This document shows positions 27,168 to 36,476 of a DNA stretch of 49,058 bases, in pieces; the first letter of the stretch is position 1; each line of letters starts with the position of its first letter. The translations under genes were made by a program, and so were the position numbers. The notes beneath the pieces were generated by a model. It was not told the DNA's origin and did no database searches. It saw only the letters and a program-made list of their open reading frames with translations. Origin of the DNA: Prolixibacteraceae bacterium (GTDB lineage Bacteria; Bacteroidota; Bacteroidia; Bacteroidales; Prolixibacteraceae); NCBI GenBank assembly GCA_947475715.1, contig CANJNY010000022.1:1-49058 (forward strand). The letters run 5' to 3'.

Positions 27168-27896
27168 CTACCTATATCGGCTCAGCCCGGAAACTTTTGA
27201 AAATTCGAATCCCTGTTTCCGCAGTGATGGAATTATGGCTTTAATAATCTCCGCAGTTTTGGGTGCATATCGTCCACCTGACAGGTGAAAAACAATCACA
27301 GCATCTGCCTTTGCATTACTTAAAACATATTGAATAACAGATTTAGAGTCATAATTAAAGGCATCTCCGCTTGGGAAGGACCAGCCAACAACTTTAAGTC
27401 CGAGACTTTTAACCAGCTTAGTATCTGCCGAGGTATAACAGCCACCTGGAAACCGGAACAACACGGGTTTTTTTCCGGATAATTGCATTAAGATTTCCTG
27501 TGTTTTCAGGATATCATTCACTTTTTCATTATCAGGCAGGTTTGGAAGGGCATAGCAATCCGGCACAAATCCCCTATGACTATACGAGTGATTTCCAATT
27601 TCAAAAAGCGAATCAGAGGCAATTTGCCGTACAACTGAAGGATATTTCTCAGCCCAGATTCCTGTAATAAAAATGGTTGCAGGAACCTTTTGCTGATGAA
27701 GGAATGCAACAATGGAGGGATCGTACAACGACTTTTCAAGCCCGCTCTCTAAACGGCTCAACATTCCCCGGGTCATACATGCATCAAAGGTCAATGCAAT
27801 CTTTTTCGGTTTACCAATTAAGGGCAAAGATTGAGCAAAACTAAAAAATGAAATGCAACAAGAGAGCAATAGAACCAGTGCAAAGGTTTTTTTCAT
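27168..27896 (-). CDS. Exported polysaccharide deacetylase (NodB-fold) protein
   Basis: 242 residues from ATG 27896, which starts directly at the signal peptide (about 1-22). An in-frame start at 27950 would place 18 odd residues before it inside the neighbouring gene. NodB motifs: TFD-A at 36-39 with D38; H103 and H107 in GNHSYSH; RFPGG at 148-152; and H204 in VIVFHLSGG. The second Asp of the usual TFDD, normally a metal ligand, is replaced by Ala39. A metal-bound active site is therefore possible but altered. Members remove N- or O-acetyl groups from sugars. It is the last gene of the five-gene minus-strand unit that begins at 32816, 17 bases after the BASS transporter. Confidence 0.85.
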   Translation of the reverse strand: MKKTFALVLLLSCCISFFSFAQSLPLIGKPKKIALTFDACMTRGMLSRLESGLEKSLYDPSIVAFLHQQKVPATIFITGIWAEKYPSVVRQIASDSLFEIGNHSYSHRGFVPDCYALPNLPDNEKVNDILKTQEILMQLSGKKPVLFRFPGGCYTSADTKLVKSLGLKVVGWSFPSGDAFNYDSKSVIQYVLSNAKADAVIVFHLSGGRYAPKTAEIIKAIIPSLRKQGFEFSKVSGLSRYR

Positions 27897-27913
27897 GGTA
27901 AAGGTTAACATCC

Positions 27914-29194
27914 CTATTCCGGGTCTTTTGGAATTCTCCCGCGCCACCATGCTGCCAGGGCAGAACCGGTAACATTCATCAATGGACCGAATATTGCCGG
28001 CGCAAGACCAACTGTGGCAAGTTTTCCCATCTGCAGTGCTAATCCTGAAGCAAGACCACCATTTTGCATACCCACCTCAAAAGCTACTGTACGGCGATCT
28101 TTTTCAGGCATTCCGAAAATCCAGGATATTGAATAACCCATAGTATATCCGGTGATATTGTGCAGAAAGCTGGTAATGATAAGCAATACTCCGACTTTTA
28201 AGAGGCTTTCGCGCCCTGCAGCTGTAATGATGGTAATAATGACCACAATTCCCACCATTGAGGTTAAAGAGAGCACTTTTTCAAGCCACTTTTTATTCCC
28301 TTTCATCAGATGCCGCAATACCAGCGCCCCAATCAACGGTAACATATAGAACCATCCCAGCGATTTGAGCAGATTGATCACTAATCCGTTTAGATCTGCA
28401 TGCTTTGACTTCATAAAAACCAGGGTCGTGAGAAGTATAATTATAAAATAGGTGACCAGCTGAATGATCTTTGAACGTTTATCTACCTTGCCGGTTGCAG
28501 AGAAAAGATTAAATATAAAACCTGCAACGATGGGAAGGATAATCATATTCAGAATATCGAGCATCATATTCCAGAAGTTCACCTCGATATATTCCCCTCC
28601 CAGCATTCTCATCAAAAATGGAGTAACCAATGGTGACAAAAGGGTTGAAATGGCCCCGATTGTTACCGCCAGTGCCAGATTTGCCCTGGCAATATAAGAC
28701 ATTACATTAGAAGCCAGACCACTGGGAACACATCCGATAAGGATAATTCCTGCCGAGATTTCAGGTGGAAAACTGAAGATATGCGCGATCCCAAAACCAA
28801 CTAACGGCATAATCAGGTAGTGTGCACCTACCCCAATAACTACCCCCTTGGGCATTTTGATTACACCGGCAAAATCGTCAAAACTCATCTGAGATCCCAT
28901 TCCAAACATAATGACCTGCAGGAGTGGAATAATCAGGAATTTAAGTTGAAAATCCCCTACAGAAAGGAAAAACTGCGGATAGAACATTGCAGTTGAGGCT
29001 GCTGTAAAAATCCAGATGGTATACGAAAACCCTTTTACAGGTGCAAAGCCTCTCACACCCAAAGCCAGAGCGATAAATCCGGCAATCAATAAAGGACCGC
29101 CTAACGCAATGGCGTTTTCAGCAAGCAGATAAAGCGAACTCAAAAATAAGATTGCCCAGATGCCAATTAATACCTTGCTTAATCTTTTATTCAT
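27914..29194 (-). CDS. Bile acid:sodium symporter (BASS) family transporter
   Basis: 426 residues with about ten to eleven membrane helices covering almost the whole length. BASS signatures are the GCVPSGLASNVMSYIARANLAL crossover (shown in part), the preceding IIPLLQVIMFGMG helix and the later FEVGMQNGGLASGLAL helix. Relatives take up organic anions such as bile acids, pantoate or keto acids with sodium across the inner membrane. It lies 2 bases from the enolase-superfamily gene and 17 from the deacetylase gene. An acidic product of the exported pathway is therefore a reasonable substrate. This is inference from context. Confidence 0.92.
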   Translation of the reverse strand: MNKRLSKVLIGIWAILFLSSLYLLAENAIALGGPLLIAGFIALALGVRGFAPVKGFSYTIWIFTAASTAMFYPQFFLSVGDFQLKFLIIPLLQVIMFGMGSQMSFDDFAGVIKMPKGVVIGVGAHYLIMPLVGFGIAHIFSFPPEISAGIILIGCVPSGLASNVMSYIARANLALAVTIGAISTLLSPLVTPFLMRMLGGEYIEVNFWNMMLDILNMIILPIVAGFIFNLFSATGKVDKRSKIIQLVTYFIIILLTTLVFMKSKHADLNGLVINLLKSLGWFYMLPLIGALVLRHLMKGNKKWLEKVLSLTSMVGIVVIITIITAAGRESLLKVGVLLIITSFLHNITGYTMGYSISWIFGMPEKDRRTVAFEVGMQNGGLASGLALQMGKLATVGLAPAIFGPLMNVTGSALAAWWRGRIPKDPE

Positions 29195-29196
29195 AG

Positions 29197-30696
29197 CTAA
29201 CTAAATATTCGGTCATGCGAACGTTTATCATCCCATTCGGTGGTTGGTGCAAAATAACTTTTATCTCTGGGGTGAAGATGTCCTTTGACCACCTCTTCAT
29301 TTAATTCAATACCAAATCCCGGCGCGGAAAGTGGTACGTTGGCAAACCCTTTGGTGATTAATGGCCGTCCATCCGTTGTTGTAACCAGACTTTCCCACCA
29401 GGGAAGATCAACCGAATGGTGCTCCAGCGCCAGAAAGTTTTGGGTAGCTGCAGCACAATGGACGGATGCCATAAACGAAACGGGTGTGCCGGCCTGATGC
29501 ATCGCCATGGCTATTCCATGTTCTTCGGCATAATCACCGATACGTTTTGTCTCCAAAAGGCCACCGGAGGTAGCCAGGTCAGGATGAATAATATCAACAG
29601 CATGATTATCAATCAGCGGCTTAAAGTTTTTAAGTAAATAGATATCCTCCCCTGTCAGAAGCGGAGTCTCGAGCGCATCGGACATCGTTTTCCACTGGTC
29701 TGTCAACTCCCATGAAACTAGATCTTCCATCCATGCCAGCCGGAACTTCTCAAGTGCCCGGCCGAGTCGTATTCCATTATTCAGATCGAAATGGCCATAA
29801 TGGTCTGTAGATAATGGAATTTCATAACCCACCAAATCTCGTGTTTCACCTGCAATTCTGGCCAGCTCTTCAATCCCTTTATCGGTAATCTGCACCTGCG
29901 TAAAAGGGTGCTGTGTATTTCCATACGACATATAATTGGATTGATCGCCCCATTGTGAGAGGTTTTTGTCATTGTCTTCCCAGAATTTTGAATTTACCAA
30001 AGTTCCCGGTTTCCCTTTTAACTCACCAATAGAAAGGTCCATCTTTAGCCAGGTATATCCTTGCTCTTCAGTCCGGAATTTGATCAGTTTAAGTTGTTCT
30101 TCGGGCGATTTTGCCTCCGGAGTATCGGCATAAAGTCTGATTTTATCCCGGTACCTTCCACCTAATAATTGCCAGGCAGGCACATTGTATGCCTTCCCTA
30201 CTAAATCCCAAAGTGCCATTTCAACTCCGCAAACCCCTCCCGCCTGACGGGAAGGACCGCCAAACTGCTTGATTTTTTTGAATATCATCTCCACATTACA
30301 GGGATTCATACCCAGAATACGGCTTTTAAGGATGAGCGCATAACGGACATCGGCACTGTCGCGCACCTCACCCAGTCCATAAATTCCCTGGTTGGTATCA
30401 ATCCGAATGATGGCACTACCACCCATCACCGATGTTAACGCATAACGTAAATCGGTAATTTTAAGATCTGAGGGACTTGAAGACCTGCTAACATTGGCCG
30501 TGGTTTGGGCAATCGAATCTTCAATTGTCAGCGACATTAAACCACCCAAAGATATTCCTCCGAGGAGGGACTTTCGGAGAAAATTTCTACGGTTACTGGT
30601 CGTCAAAGGGTTATTGATTTCAACGTGAACAGCCGAAATATCGTCCCTTTCCCTGGCCTTGTTTTGTTCAATTATCCTTTTTAAAATATTACCCAT
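29197..30696 (-). CDS. Tat-exported enolase-superfamily (mandelate racemase type) sugar-acid dehydratase
   Basis: 499 residues. A long N-region precedes the twin-arginine motif SNRRNFLRK (R36, R37) and a hydrophobic stretch to about 65, so export by Tat is predicted. The N-terminal cap domain (about 78-185) is followed by a TIM barrel. Metal ligands fit D298, E324 (WMED) and E350 (TGED). The catalytic base H400 in MHQAGTP and the following E425 in LALEHH match the D-mannonate/galactonate dehydratase subgroup. It would dehydrate an aldonic or uronic acid to a 2-keto-3-deoxy acid. It sits directly between the RraA-fold gene (12 bases) and the BASS gene (2 bases) in one transcription unit. Confidence 0.88.
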   Translation of the reverse strand: MGNILKRIIEQNKARERDDISAVHVEINNPLTTSNRRNFLRKSLLGGISLGGLMSLTIEDSIAQTTANVSRSSSPSDLKITDLRYALTSVMGGSAIIRIDTNQGIYGLGEVRDSADVRYALILKSRILGMNPCNVEMIFKKIKQFGGPSRQAGGVCGVEMALWDLVGKAYNVPAWQLLGGRYRDKIRLYADTPEAKSPEEQLKLIKFRTEEQGYTWLKMDLSIGELKGKPGTLVNSKFWEDNDKNLSQWGDQSNYMSYGNTQHPFTQVQITDKGIEELARIAGETRDLVGYEIPLSTDHYGHFDLNNGIRLGRALEKFRLAWMEDLVSWELTDQWKTMSDALETPLLTGEDIYLLKNFKPLIDNHAVDIIHPDLATSGGLLETKRIGDYAEEHGIAMAMHQAGTPVSFMASVHCAAATQNFLALEHHSVDLPWWESLVTTTDGRPLITKGFANVPLSAPGFGIELNEEVVKGHLHPRDKSYFAPTTEWDDKRSHDRIFS

Positions 30697-30708
30697 TAAT
30701 TTGAAATT

Positions 30709-31638
30709 TTAATAGTTACGTTCTTTAAGATAGTTGTCCAATTCCTGTTTTGTCATTGGCAGCTTACCGGCGTAATGATTAATCCAGTCGAGGAAATCCT
30801 TTCTGATCGGTTCGCTCCACTCGCTGTCAATTTCACCCGGTTTATATTTCCCTTCACGCAGTCGCTGATGGCCAAACTGATTCCGCAATCCGGTTAACTC
30901 AGAGGTCATTACCACCTCTTCGGCAAGATGGGCCGGAATAAAGATCGTTCCGTATTTTTTTGCCAGAACCACGTCACCGGGTAATACCGTCACATGGCCA
31001 ATACGTATCGGGGAATTGATGGAGGTGAGCATCATCTGGTCGATGTAGGAGGGATCGACACTTTTGACCCAACCATTGAACCCTTTTATTTCGCTTATTC
31101 CCTCCTGATCGCGCACACTGCCGTAAAAAATAACTCCTCTTTTAGATTTCGCATAGATTGAATTTCCCAGGTTATCCCCAATCAGCGTTCCCCCTTCAAC
31201 CTTTCCATAACTATCTGCAACATAGATATCACCCTCAACCAGTACGTCAATCGGCCACGAATTGGTCGCCCCTTTGGGAGAACGGTTCTCGGAGAGACCC
31301 TGTTCTCTGATTTGTTTCTGGAAGTCGGGGCGCAATGGCATATACTGAGCAGTCACTACACGACCGGTCATGGTACTGTCAGGATTAAAAATTACCCAGT
31401 TACCTTCGTATTGGTTTTGATATCCTTTATTCCGAAGGACACCCCATGCATCTTCGATTCCGATATTCTTCAATCTTGAAAGGATATTGTCCGAAACCTT
31501 TGGTCGTCCGTCAGGGAAACGCTCTCCCTTCCATTCTGAAGTTATCGCCTTAATATATTCCGGCGTGGAACCAACTCTTTGAGCATTGGAAATAAAAGAG
31601 CACAATGCAAATGCGAGAAATAATACCGTTTTTTTCAT
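30709..31638 (-). CDS. Exported RraA-fold protein (HMG/CHA aldolase-like)
   Basis: 309 residues with a Sec signal peptide ending near NAQ (about 1-20). The RraA/class II pyruvate aldolase-like domain (about 85-260) has GGTLIGDNLGNSIYAKS and the YGSVRD motif with R176 and D177. In 4-hydroxy-4-methyl-2-oxoglutarate aldolases these positions bind and activate the substrate. The extra N- and C-terminal parts exceed the usual 160-230 residues. A signal peptide is unusual for this fold. Its gene precedes the dehydratase gene, so it could split or rearrange the keto acid made there. It is also possible that it only binds a ligand. Confidence 0.85.
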   Translation of the reverse strand: MKKTVLFLAFALCSFISNAQRVGSTPEYIKAITSEWKGERFPDGRPKVSDNILSRLKNIGIEDAWGVLRNKGYQNQYEGNWVIFNPDSTMTGRVVTAQYMPLRPDFQKQIREQGLSENRSPKGATNSWPIDVLVEGDIYVADSYGKVEGGTLIGDNLGNSIYAKSKRGVIFYGSVRDQEGISEIKGFNGWVKSVDPSYIDQMMLTSINSPIRIGHVTVLPGDVVLAKKYGTIFIPAHLAEEVVMTSELTGLRNQFGHQRLREGKYKPGEIDSEWSEPIRKDFLDWINHYAGKLPMTKQELDNYLKERNY

Positions 31639-31685
31639 CTGTTATATTATTCGTTTTTTATTGTAAGTCAACTCCAGACCTATTT

Positions 31686-32816
31686 TTATTTATAACTGCT
31701 AAACTTACCCTCCATATAACTTGATATGCCATTATCTGTACAAAACCACACAACACCTGATTTGTCCACTGCGATACTAAGGATGTTATTACTAATGAGT
31801 CCATTATCTTTCGTAAGGGATTTCCACATAGCACCATCGAATAAAGAGGCACCCCCTTTTGTTCCGACCCAGATCTGCCCGTTTTTATCGGCGGTAATTG
31901 CCTGTACAAAATTATCAACAAGACCCTCCTTCGTAGTAAAGGTGGTCCAGTTGGTAAGTGTATTCCCTCCAACATGCCTTGCCAGCCCTTTATCTGTGCC
32001 AAACCACTGGGTATTATTGGATGCGATGAAGATGCTGCAAATCTTATCCGATGGAAGAAGGATAGGACCCCATTGAGCATACGAGGATGCCCCGGTAATC
32101 CCATCAACCTGGTTTCGTTGCACCCTTGAAACACCCGCTCCGTCAGTCCCGATATAAAGCGAATCACCGTCGGGAGTTGTAGCCATCGAAATAATAGGAA
32201 AATCCTGAAACATCGATGGGGGATAAAGATCCTCATAATCCCCTTTTAACCATTTATTTTCACGCAGTGCAGATATCCCTTTATCAGTTCCAAACCACCG
32301 GACCAGACTCTTTCCAAGTGCAACCTGGAATACGTTGTTACTCATAATCGGAGCGTTTTGAGTATGATATGTTGTTGCACCCGTATTCGTATCAAGCGGT
32401 ATCGCCGCCGCAGTTGCCCCTGCTGATGAGGCAATCCATAACTCCAAACCGTTTGTGTTTACTTCAAGAGCAATATCTCTCAGTTCACCGGTGGGAACCT
32501 TTTTATTGCTGTTGTGAAGGATCCATTTATGGCCGTTATAACTTAAAATCCCCTTCTCTGTCATAAACCATTTGGTATTGTCGTTATCTACAATCACCGA
32601 ATTAAAGCTTTTTACTGAAACACCGGTTTGAACAACAATGATATCTGACAATGAATCTTCAGGCTGACGGTGGAAAAATTCTGAGTATTCTGAATTAATT
32701 AAATCGGGAACATAATCCGGTGAATTCTCCGATTTGGCAACACCGAAAAAGAGAAGAGCACCAATTATCAAAGATCCCATTCTAAGGCTCTGACAACGAC
32801 AGTTATGATGATTCAT
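31686..32816 (-). CDS. Exported two-component-regulator-type beta-propeller protein
   Basis: 376 residues with a cleavable N-terminal hydrophobic segment (about 12-28). The rest is built of repeated Reg_prop-type blades: TKWFMTEKGILSYNG, WFGTDKGISAL, WFGTDKGLARH, IWVGTKGGASLF and VWFCTDNGISSY recur about every 40-45 residues. In Bacteroidota such propellers form the sensor part of hybrid two-component systems, but here no kinase follows, so it stands alone. It is probably a periplasmic ligand-binding protein. It is the first gene of the minus-strand unit, 47 bases before the RraA-fold gene, and is divergent from the first SelA-fold gene. Confidence 0.85.
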   Translation of the reverse strand: MNHHNCRCQSLRMGSLIIGALLFFGVAKSENSPDYVPDLINSEYSEFFHRQPEDSLSDIIVVQTGVSVKSFNSVIVDNDNTKWFMTEKGILSYNGHKWILHNSNKKVPTGELRDIALEVNTNGLELWIASSAGATAAAIPLDTNTGATTYHTQNAPIMSNNVFQVALGKSLVRWFGTDKGISALRENKWLKGDYEDLYPPSMFQDFPIISMATTPDGDSLYIGTDGAGVSRVQRNQVDGITGASSYAQWGPILLPSDKICSIFIASNNTQWFGTDKGLARHVGGNTLTNWTTFTTKEGLVDNFVQAITADKNGQIWVGTKGGASLFDGAMWKSLTKDNGLISNNILSIAVDKSGVVWFCTDNGISSYMEGKFSSYK

Positions 32817-32976
32817 TTGGGGTTAGTTTAAAAAGGTTATCACGTGTTGGTTTTGATATGAGAATGTAGTAAAAATATAAAAACTATATGAATAATAATT
32901 ATATTTATACGGATTTATGAATCTTTTTAATTTGATTATTGAATGTAAAAACTATACTCCACATAAACCGTCTACC

Positions 32977-34584
32977 ATGAAACGCAGAGATCTAATAAAA
33001 AACTTAGCGGTACTTCCTATGGCAGGAAGTTTTCTTCCGATTGATTCATTTTTAACGGCATCTGCTGGTCCGCTTACCCCCGGACCAACGATCTATCAAT
33101 CGATTGGGGTGGAGCCGGTGATCAATTGCGTTGGAACTTACACCATTATTGGCGGTTCATTGGAGCGTCCCGAAGTGGTAGCTGCCATGCATGCGGCCTC
33201 CGGTTTTTTTGTTCAGTATGATGAGCTGGCCTTTGGTGTTGGAAAACGGTTGGCAGAAATAACAGGAGCTGAGTGGGGAATGGTTTCATCAGGGTGCGCG
33301 GCCGGGATGAAACATGCAACTGCAGCCTGCATTACCGGGGGAAATCCTGAGAAACTTATTCGGATTCCTGACCTCCGAGGGTTTGACAAAACAGAGGTTG
33401 TCATTCCCCGAAGCTCGCGCAATGTATATGATCATGCCATACGAAATATCGGAGCAACAATTATTACTGTTGACACCCTTGACGAGCTTCGCAATGCCTT
33501 GAATTCGCGCACTGCCATGATATATCTGAATGCAGGTTCGGAAACTCTGCCCGGAGAAAAATTTGCGCTTGAGACCATTGCAGGGATAGCCCGACCCAAA
33601 GGGATTCCAATACTTATAGACGCTGCTGCCGAAGATCTTACGATTCCGAATATCCATCTGAAGCAGGGTGCCGACATTGTTGCATACAGCGGCGGGAAAG
33701 CGCTATGCGGTCCCCAATGCGCCGGACTTTTACTGGGAAGGAAAGACCTGCTTATGTCAGCCTGGCAGGCAAGTTCGCCCCACCATGGTCCCGGAAGGGA
33801 TAATAAAGTAGGGAAAGAGGAGATGATGGGAATGCTGGCTGCTGTCGAATCGTGGGCAACCCGCGACCACGCAGAGAAGCACAAAACCTGGCATACCTGG
33901 CTTGAAACAATCTCAAGGGAGGTATTGTCGGTTGGCGGGTTAAAAACACTAATCAACGAGCCACACGGTCTCTCCAATAACAGTCCCTCCTTAACGATCT
34001 CCTGGGATCCGGCGAATTTTAACCTTACCGGGCCCCAGGTTGGTGAAGAGCTTGCCTCAAAACAGCCACGGATTGCATTACACAGCAGTCATAATGATGA
34101 AACAGGAATCAGTTCAGTAACTATTTCGACAGGTCAGATGCAGCCGGGCAATGAAAAAGTCGTCGCGGATCGTCTTATTGCCTTCTTTTCGCAGAAACAT
34201 GAAAAATTAGCGGGAATGAATCCTCCATCTGTGAACATTTCAGGCCATTGGGATGTTGACCTAGAATTCTATAGCAGTACAAGCCGCCATACCTTTTTCC
34301 TTGAACAGGATGGAAACTGGATAAAGGGGTCGCATAACGGAGATTTTTCATTGCGCGAGATGGTCGGGTCTATAGAAAATAACCAGGTAAAACTAAGTAG
34401 TTCCGACGGGCATATTGCCGACAACATCCTTTTTGTATTTTCAGGAACTGTTGCAGCAGATTCAATGTCGGGTGATATCTATATGGGAGAATATATCAGG
34501 GCCAAATTTAATGCTTCGCGTCACCAGCAAAAAGGTATCCGCAGGGCAATCAAATTTCCCAAAAGTCAACCGTTATCAAGTTAA
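32977..34584 (+). CDS. Tat-exported SelA-fold PLP enzyme with C-terminal beta domain
   Basis: 535 residues from ATG 32977, chosen because it begins with the twin-arginine sequence KRRDLIK; the frame could also open at 32917. The PLP domain (about 40-410) has the Schiff-base lysine K241 in AYSGGKALCGPQ and D215 in LIDAAAED, as in SelA-related enzymes (EF_0838/DgaE type). The known member DgaE is an ammonia-lyase on D-glucosaminate-6-phosphate. Residues about 417-525 form an added beta-rich domain (NISGHWDVDLEF, GNWIKGSHNGDFS), perhaps lipocalin-like, which the second copy lacks. Predicted to act outside the cytoplasm on an amino-sugar acid; the substrate is inference. Confidence 0.83.
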   Translation: MKRRDLIKNLAVLPMAGSFLPIDSFLTASAGPLTPGPTIYQSIGVEPVINCVGTYTIIGGSLERPEVVAAMHAASGFFVQYDELAFGVGKRLAEITGAEWGMVSSGCAAGMKHATAACITGGNPEKLIRIPDLRGFDKTEVVIPRSSRNVYDHAIRNIGATIITVDTLDELRNALNSRTAMIYLNAGSETLPGEKFALETIAGIARPKGIPILIDAAAEDLTIPNIHLKQGADIVAYSGGKALCGPQCAGLLLGRKDLLMSAWQASSPHHGPGRDNKVGKEEMMGMLAAVESWATRDHAEKHKTWHTWLETISREVLSVGGLKTLINEPHGLSNNSPSLTISWDPANFNLTGPQVGEELASKQPRIALHSSHNDETGISSVTISTGQMQPGNEKVVADRLIAFFSQKHEKLAGMNPPSVNISGHWDVDLEFYSSTSRHTFFLEQDGNWIKGSHNGDFSLREMVGSIENNQVKLSSSDGHIADNILFVFSGTVAADSMSGDIYMGEYIRAKFNASRHQQKGIRRAIKFPKSQPLSS

Positions 34585-34691
34585 CTGATTGGGATGTCTA
34601 TTATAAAAACCAGTAAAATAACTATATTTTCAATAACGAATAGCATAATGAGATAGATAACTATTTTCCCTAATTTTTAGAAACCATTCAG

Positions 34692-36293
34692 ATGCAAAGA
34701 CGTGATTTCATAAAAGTTTCCTCTGCGGCAGGGTTGATTTCGATGGCAGGACCCGGATACAGCGCAATGGCTAAGCTTGCTTCATCCGGAGAATCCGGAT
34801 TTGACCTCCATCCGTTTATTAAGGCCCATCCTGAGGCCGTATTTATAAATCTCACTTCAATTGAAGCTAAGAGTGACTCCGAAGGTATCTATAATGCTGC
34901 ATCAACACTCGCAAGGGAGATGTTCGTTAAAACATCCAATGGAGCGGGATATTCGAATGGCACAAAAATTACGTGTAAGCCCAACTGGACCTGTAGCGGG
35001 CCTGTTGACAATTCGGATCCGCTTGCAAATGTCGGAATAACTACAGATCTGAATTTTATCGAAGGGTTTTTAAGGGGAGTCAAGGAGAAGGGGCCTCAGA
35101 AATTCTATTTAAGGGAATGTGCATGTCCGCAGCTTTGGAGTAACAGAGGTTATACCCAGATGGCCGAACGAAATAATTTTGATTTGCGGGATCTGAGTAC
35201 AAAAGACTTCTGGGAATTAGATAAAGAGGATGTGATTTTTCAGAAAGTTGATGGGGTTGTCTTCAAAGAGGTTGGGTTCATGGCTCCAATGACCGGCCCG
35301 GACACGTTCCTGATTAACATCGCCAAATTCAAGGCCCACCTGATGGGAATTACAGCATCTATTAAAAACCTGCAGGGAATAACTGCTAAAAAATTTCATC
35401 AATATTGCGGTGGGAATTACAGCATCTTCAAAAGCTATGACAAGCAATATCATCAGTTTTTTCAGCCCGATTACCTGGAAAGAGTTCAGGAACTTCATAA
35501 GAAGCATCAGAGCGAAGGGATACCACGCTGGGATACCCGAATGGAAAAACCCCCTTACGGCGGAGGGTTATTTATGGAACAATGGGTCCAGCGAATGATC
35601 GATTCATACAGTGTAACACCCACCGGGATAAATATTGTTGAAGGAATTTACGGACACGACGGGGATGGTTTTTCGGGGGGGCCTCACGATGGTAAAGCCG
35701 GAGATTTTATGTCAAACAATGTCATCTTTGGCAAGGATGCTTTCCGGGTTGATATTATCACCCATTGGCTGGCAGGCCATGAACCCGGCAATTTCGGATT
35801 ATTCCATATCGGCATTGAGCGCGGTGTTTCAAATGTTCTCAATCCGAAGGATATTCCGGTATACCTCTGGAAACACGGCAAGGCAAAGCTCATAAAACTG
35901 GACACCTTAAAAAGGACTCCTCTACTGACTAATTATCTGCGCAAAAATACCAATGGGCAAAAAGAGGAGAAATACCATCTCTGCAACGAACCGTTTGACT
36001 ATTCAGCATGGAGAGCCGGAACCCCTCTGCCAAAAGCAGATGCGAACATCCGGGCACTGGGTACAGATTCAGATCAAAAGGTGGTTATGGAAGTTTCAGT
36101 CCCGGAAAAGGGGGATGTTTTTGTGGATATCCTCAACCGCCATGGCGAAGTAGTATGGCGCCTCGAAGCCAACGACCTCGAACCCGGAAAACACCAGGTG
36201 GTATGGGATGGATTTTCATCACCAGGCCTTTACAACATGTATGTAAAAGGGATGGGATGGGATGCCGGGCGTCAGATGGTGATCTATACCTGA
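34692..36293 (+). CDS. Tat-exported DUF362 family protein
   Basis: 533 residues. The twin-arginine signal QRRDFIK is at 2-8. The DUF362 domain (about 45-400) is recognisable from TCKPNWTCSG, then FLINIAKFKAHLMGITASIKN (shown in part) and the following LQGI. The C-terminal 70 residues (about 465-533) look like a FlgD/Ig-like domain ending GMGWDAGRQMVIY. Cysteines occur in CKPNWTC and ECACPQ, but no classical 4Fe-4S motif is present. The biochemical function of DUF362 is unclear; several relatives are tied to iron-sulfur or redox work. It follows the first SelA-fold gene by 107 bases on the same strand, so it may work with it. Confidence 0.82.
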   Translation: MQRRDFIKVSSAAGLISMAGPGYSAMAKLASSGESGFDLHPFIKAHPEAVFINLTSIEAKSDSEGIYNAASTLAREMFVKTSNGAGYSNGTKITCKPNWTCSGPVDNSDPLANVGITTDLNFIEGFLRGVKEKGPQKFYLRECACPQLWSNRGYTQMAERNNFDLRDLSTKDFWELDKEDVIFQKVDGVVFKEVGFMAPMTGPDTFLINIAKFKAHLMGITASIKNLQGITAKKFHQYCGGNYSIFKSYDKQYHQFFQPDYLERVQELHKKHQSEGIPRWDTRMEKPPYGGGLFMEQWVQRMIDSYSVTPTGINIVEGIYGHDGDGFSGGPHDGKAGDFMSNNVIFGKDAFRVDIITHWLAGHEPGNFGLFHIGIERGVSNVLNPKDIPVYLWKHGKAKLIKLDTLKRTPLLTNYLRKNTNGQKEEKYHLCNEPFDYSAWRAGTPLPKADANIRALGTDSDQKVVMEVSVPEKGDVFVDILNRHGEVVWRLEANDLEPGKHQVVWDGFSSPGLYNMYVKGMGWDAGRQMVIYT

Positions 36294-36360
36294 TTTCAAA
36301 TTAGAAGTAGCTGCTATAGAATTAAATAAAGCCACAACCCTAAAACGCTGTTTTACTCTG

Positions 36361-36411
36361 CCTCTTTTCCGTGGTTCTGCGGGTGAAAAAATTGGACACA
36401 GAGGAACACAG
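36361..36411. repeat. CCTCT/ACAGAGG intergenic repeat-like segment
   Basis: CCTCTTTTCCGTGGTTCTGC (36361-36380) and ACACAGAGGAACACAG (36396-36411) resemble the widespread CTCCGTG/ACAGAGG heptamer-type intergenic repeats. Only this copy is in the window, between convergent genes. Confidence 0.3.
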
Positions 36412-36476
36412 TGCAGGGACAGGGTTACACCGGGCTTATAAATGAATCCGTATAATGTAATGAGAAAAAAGATGAT

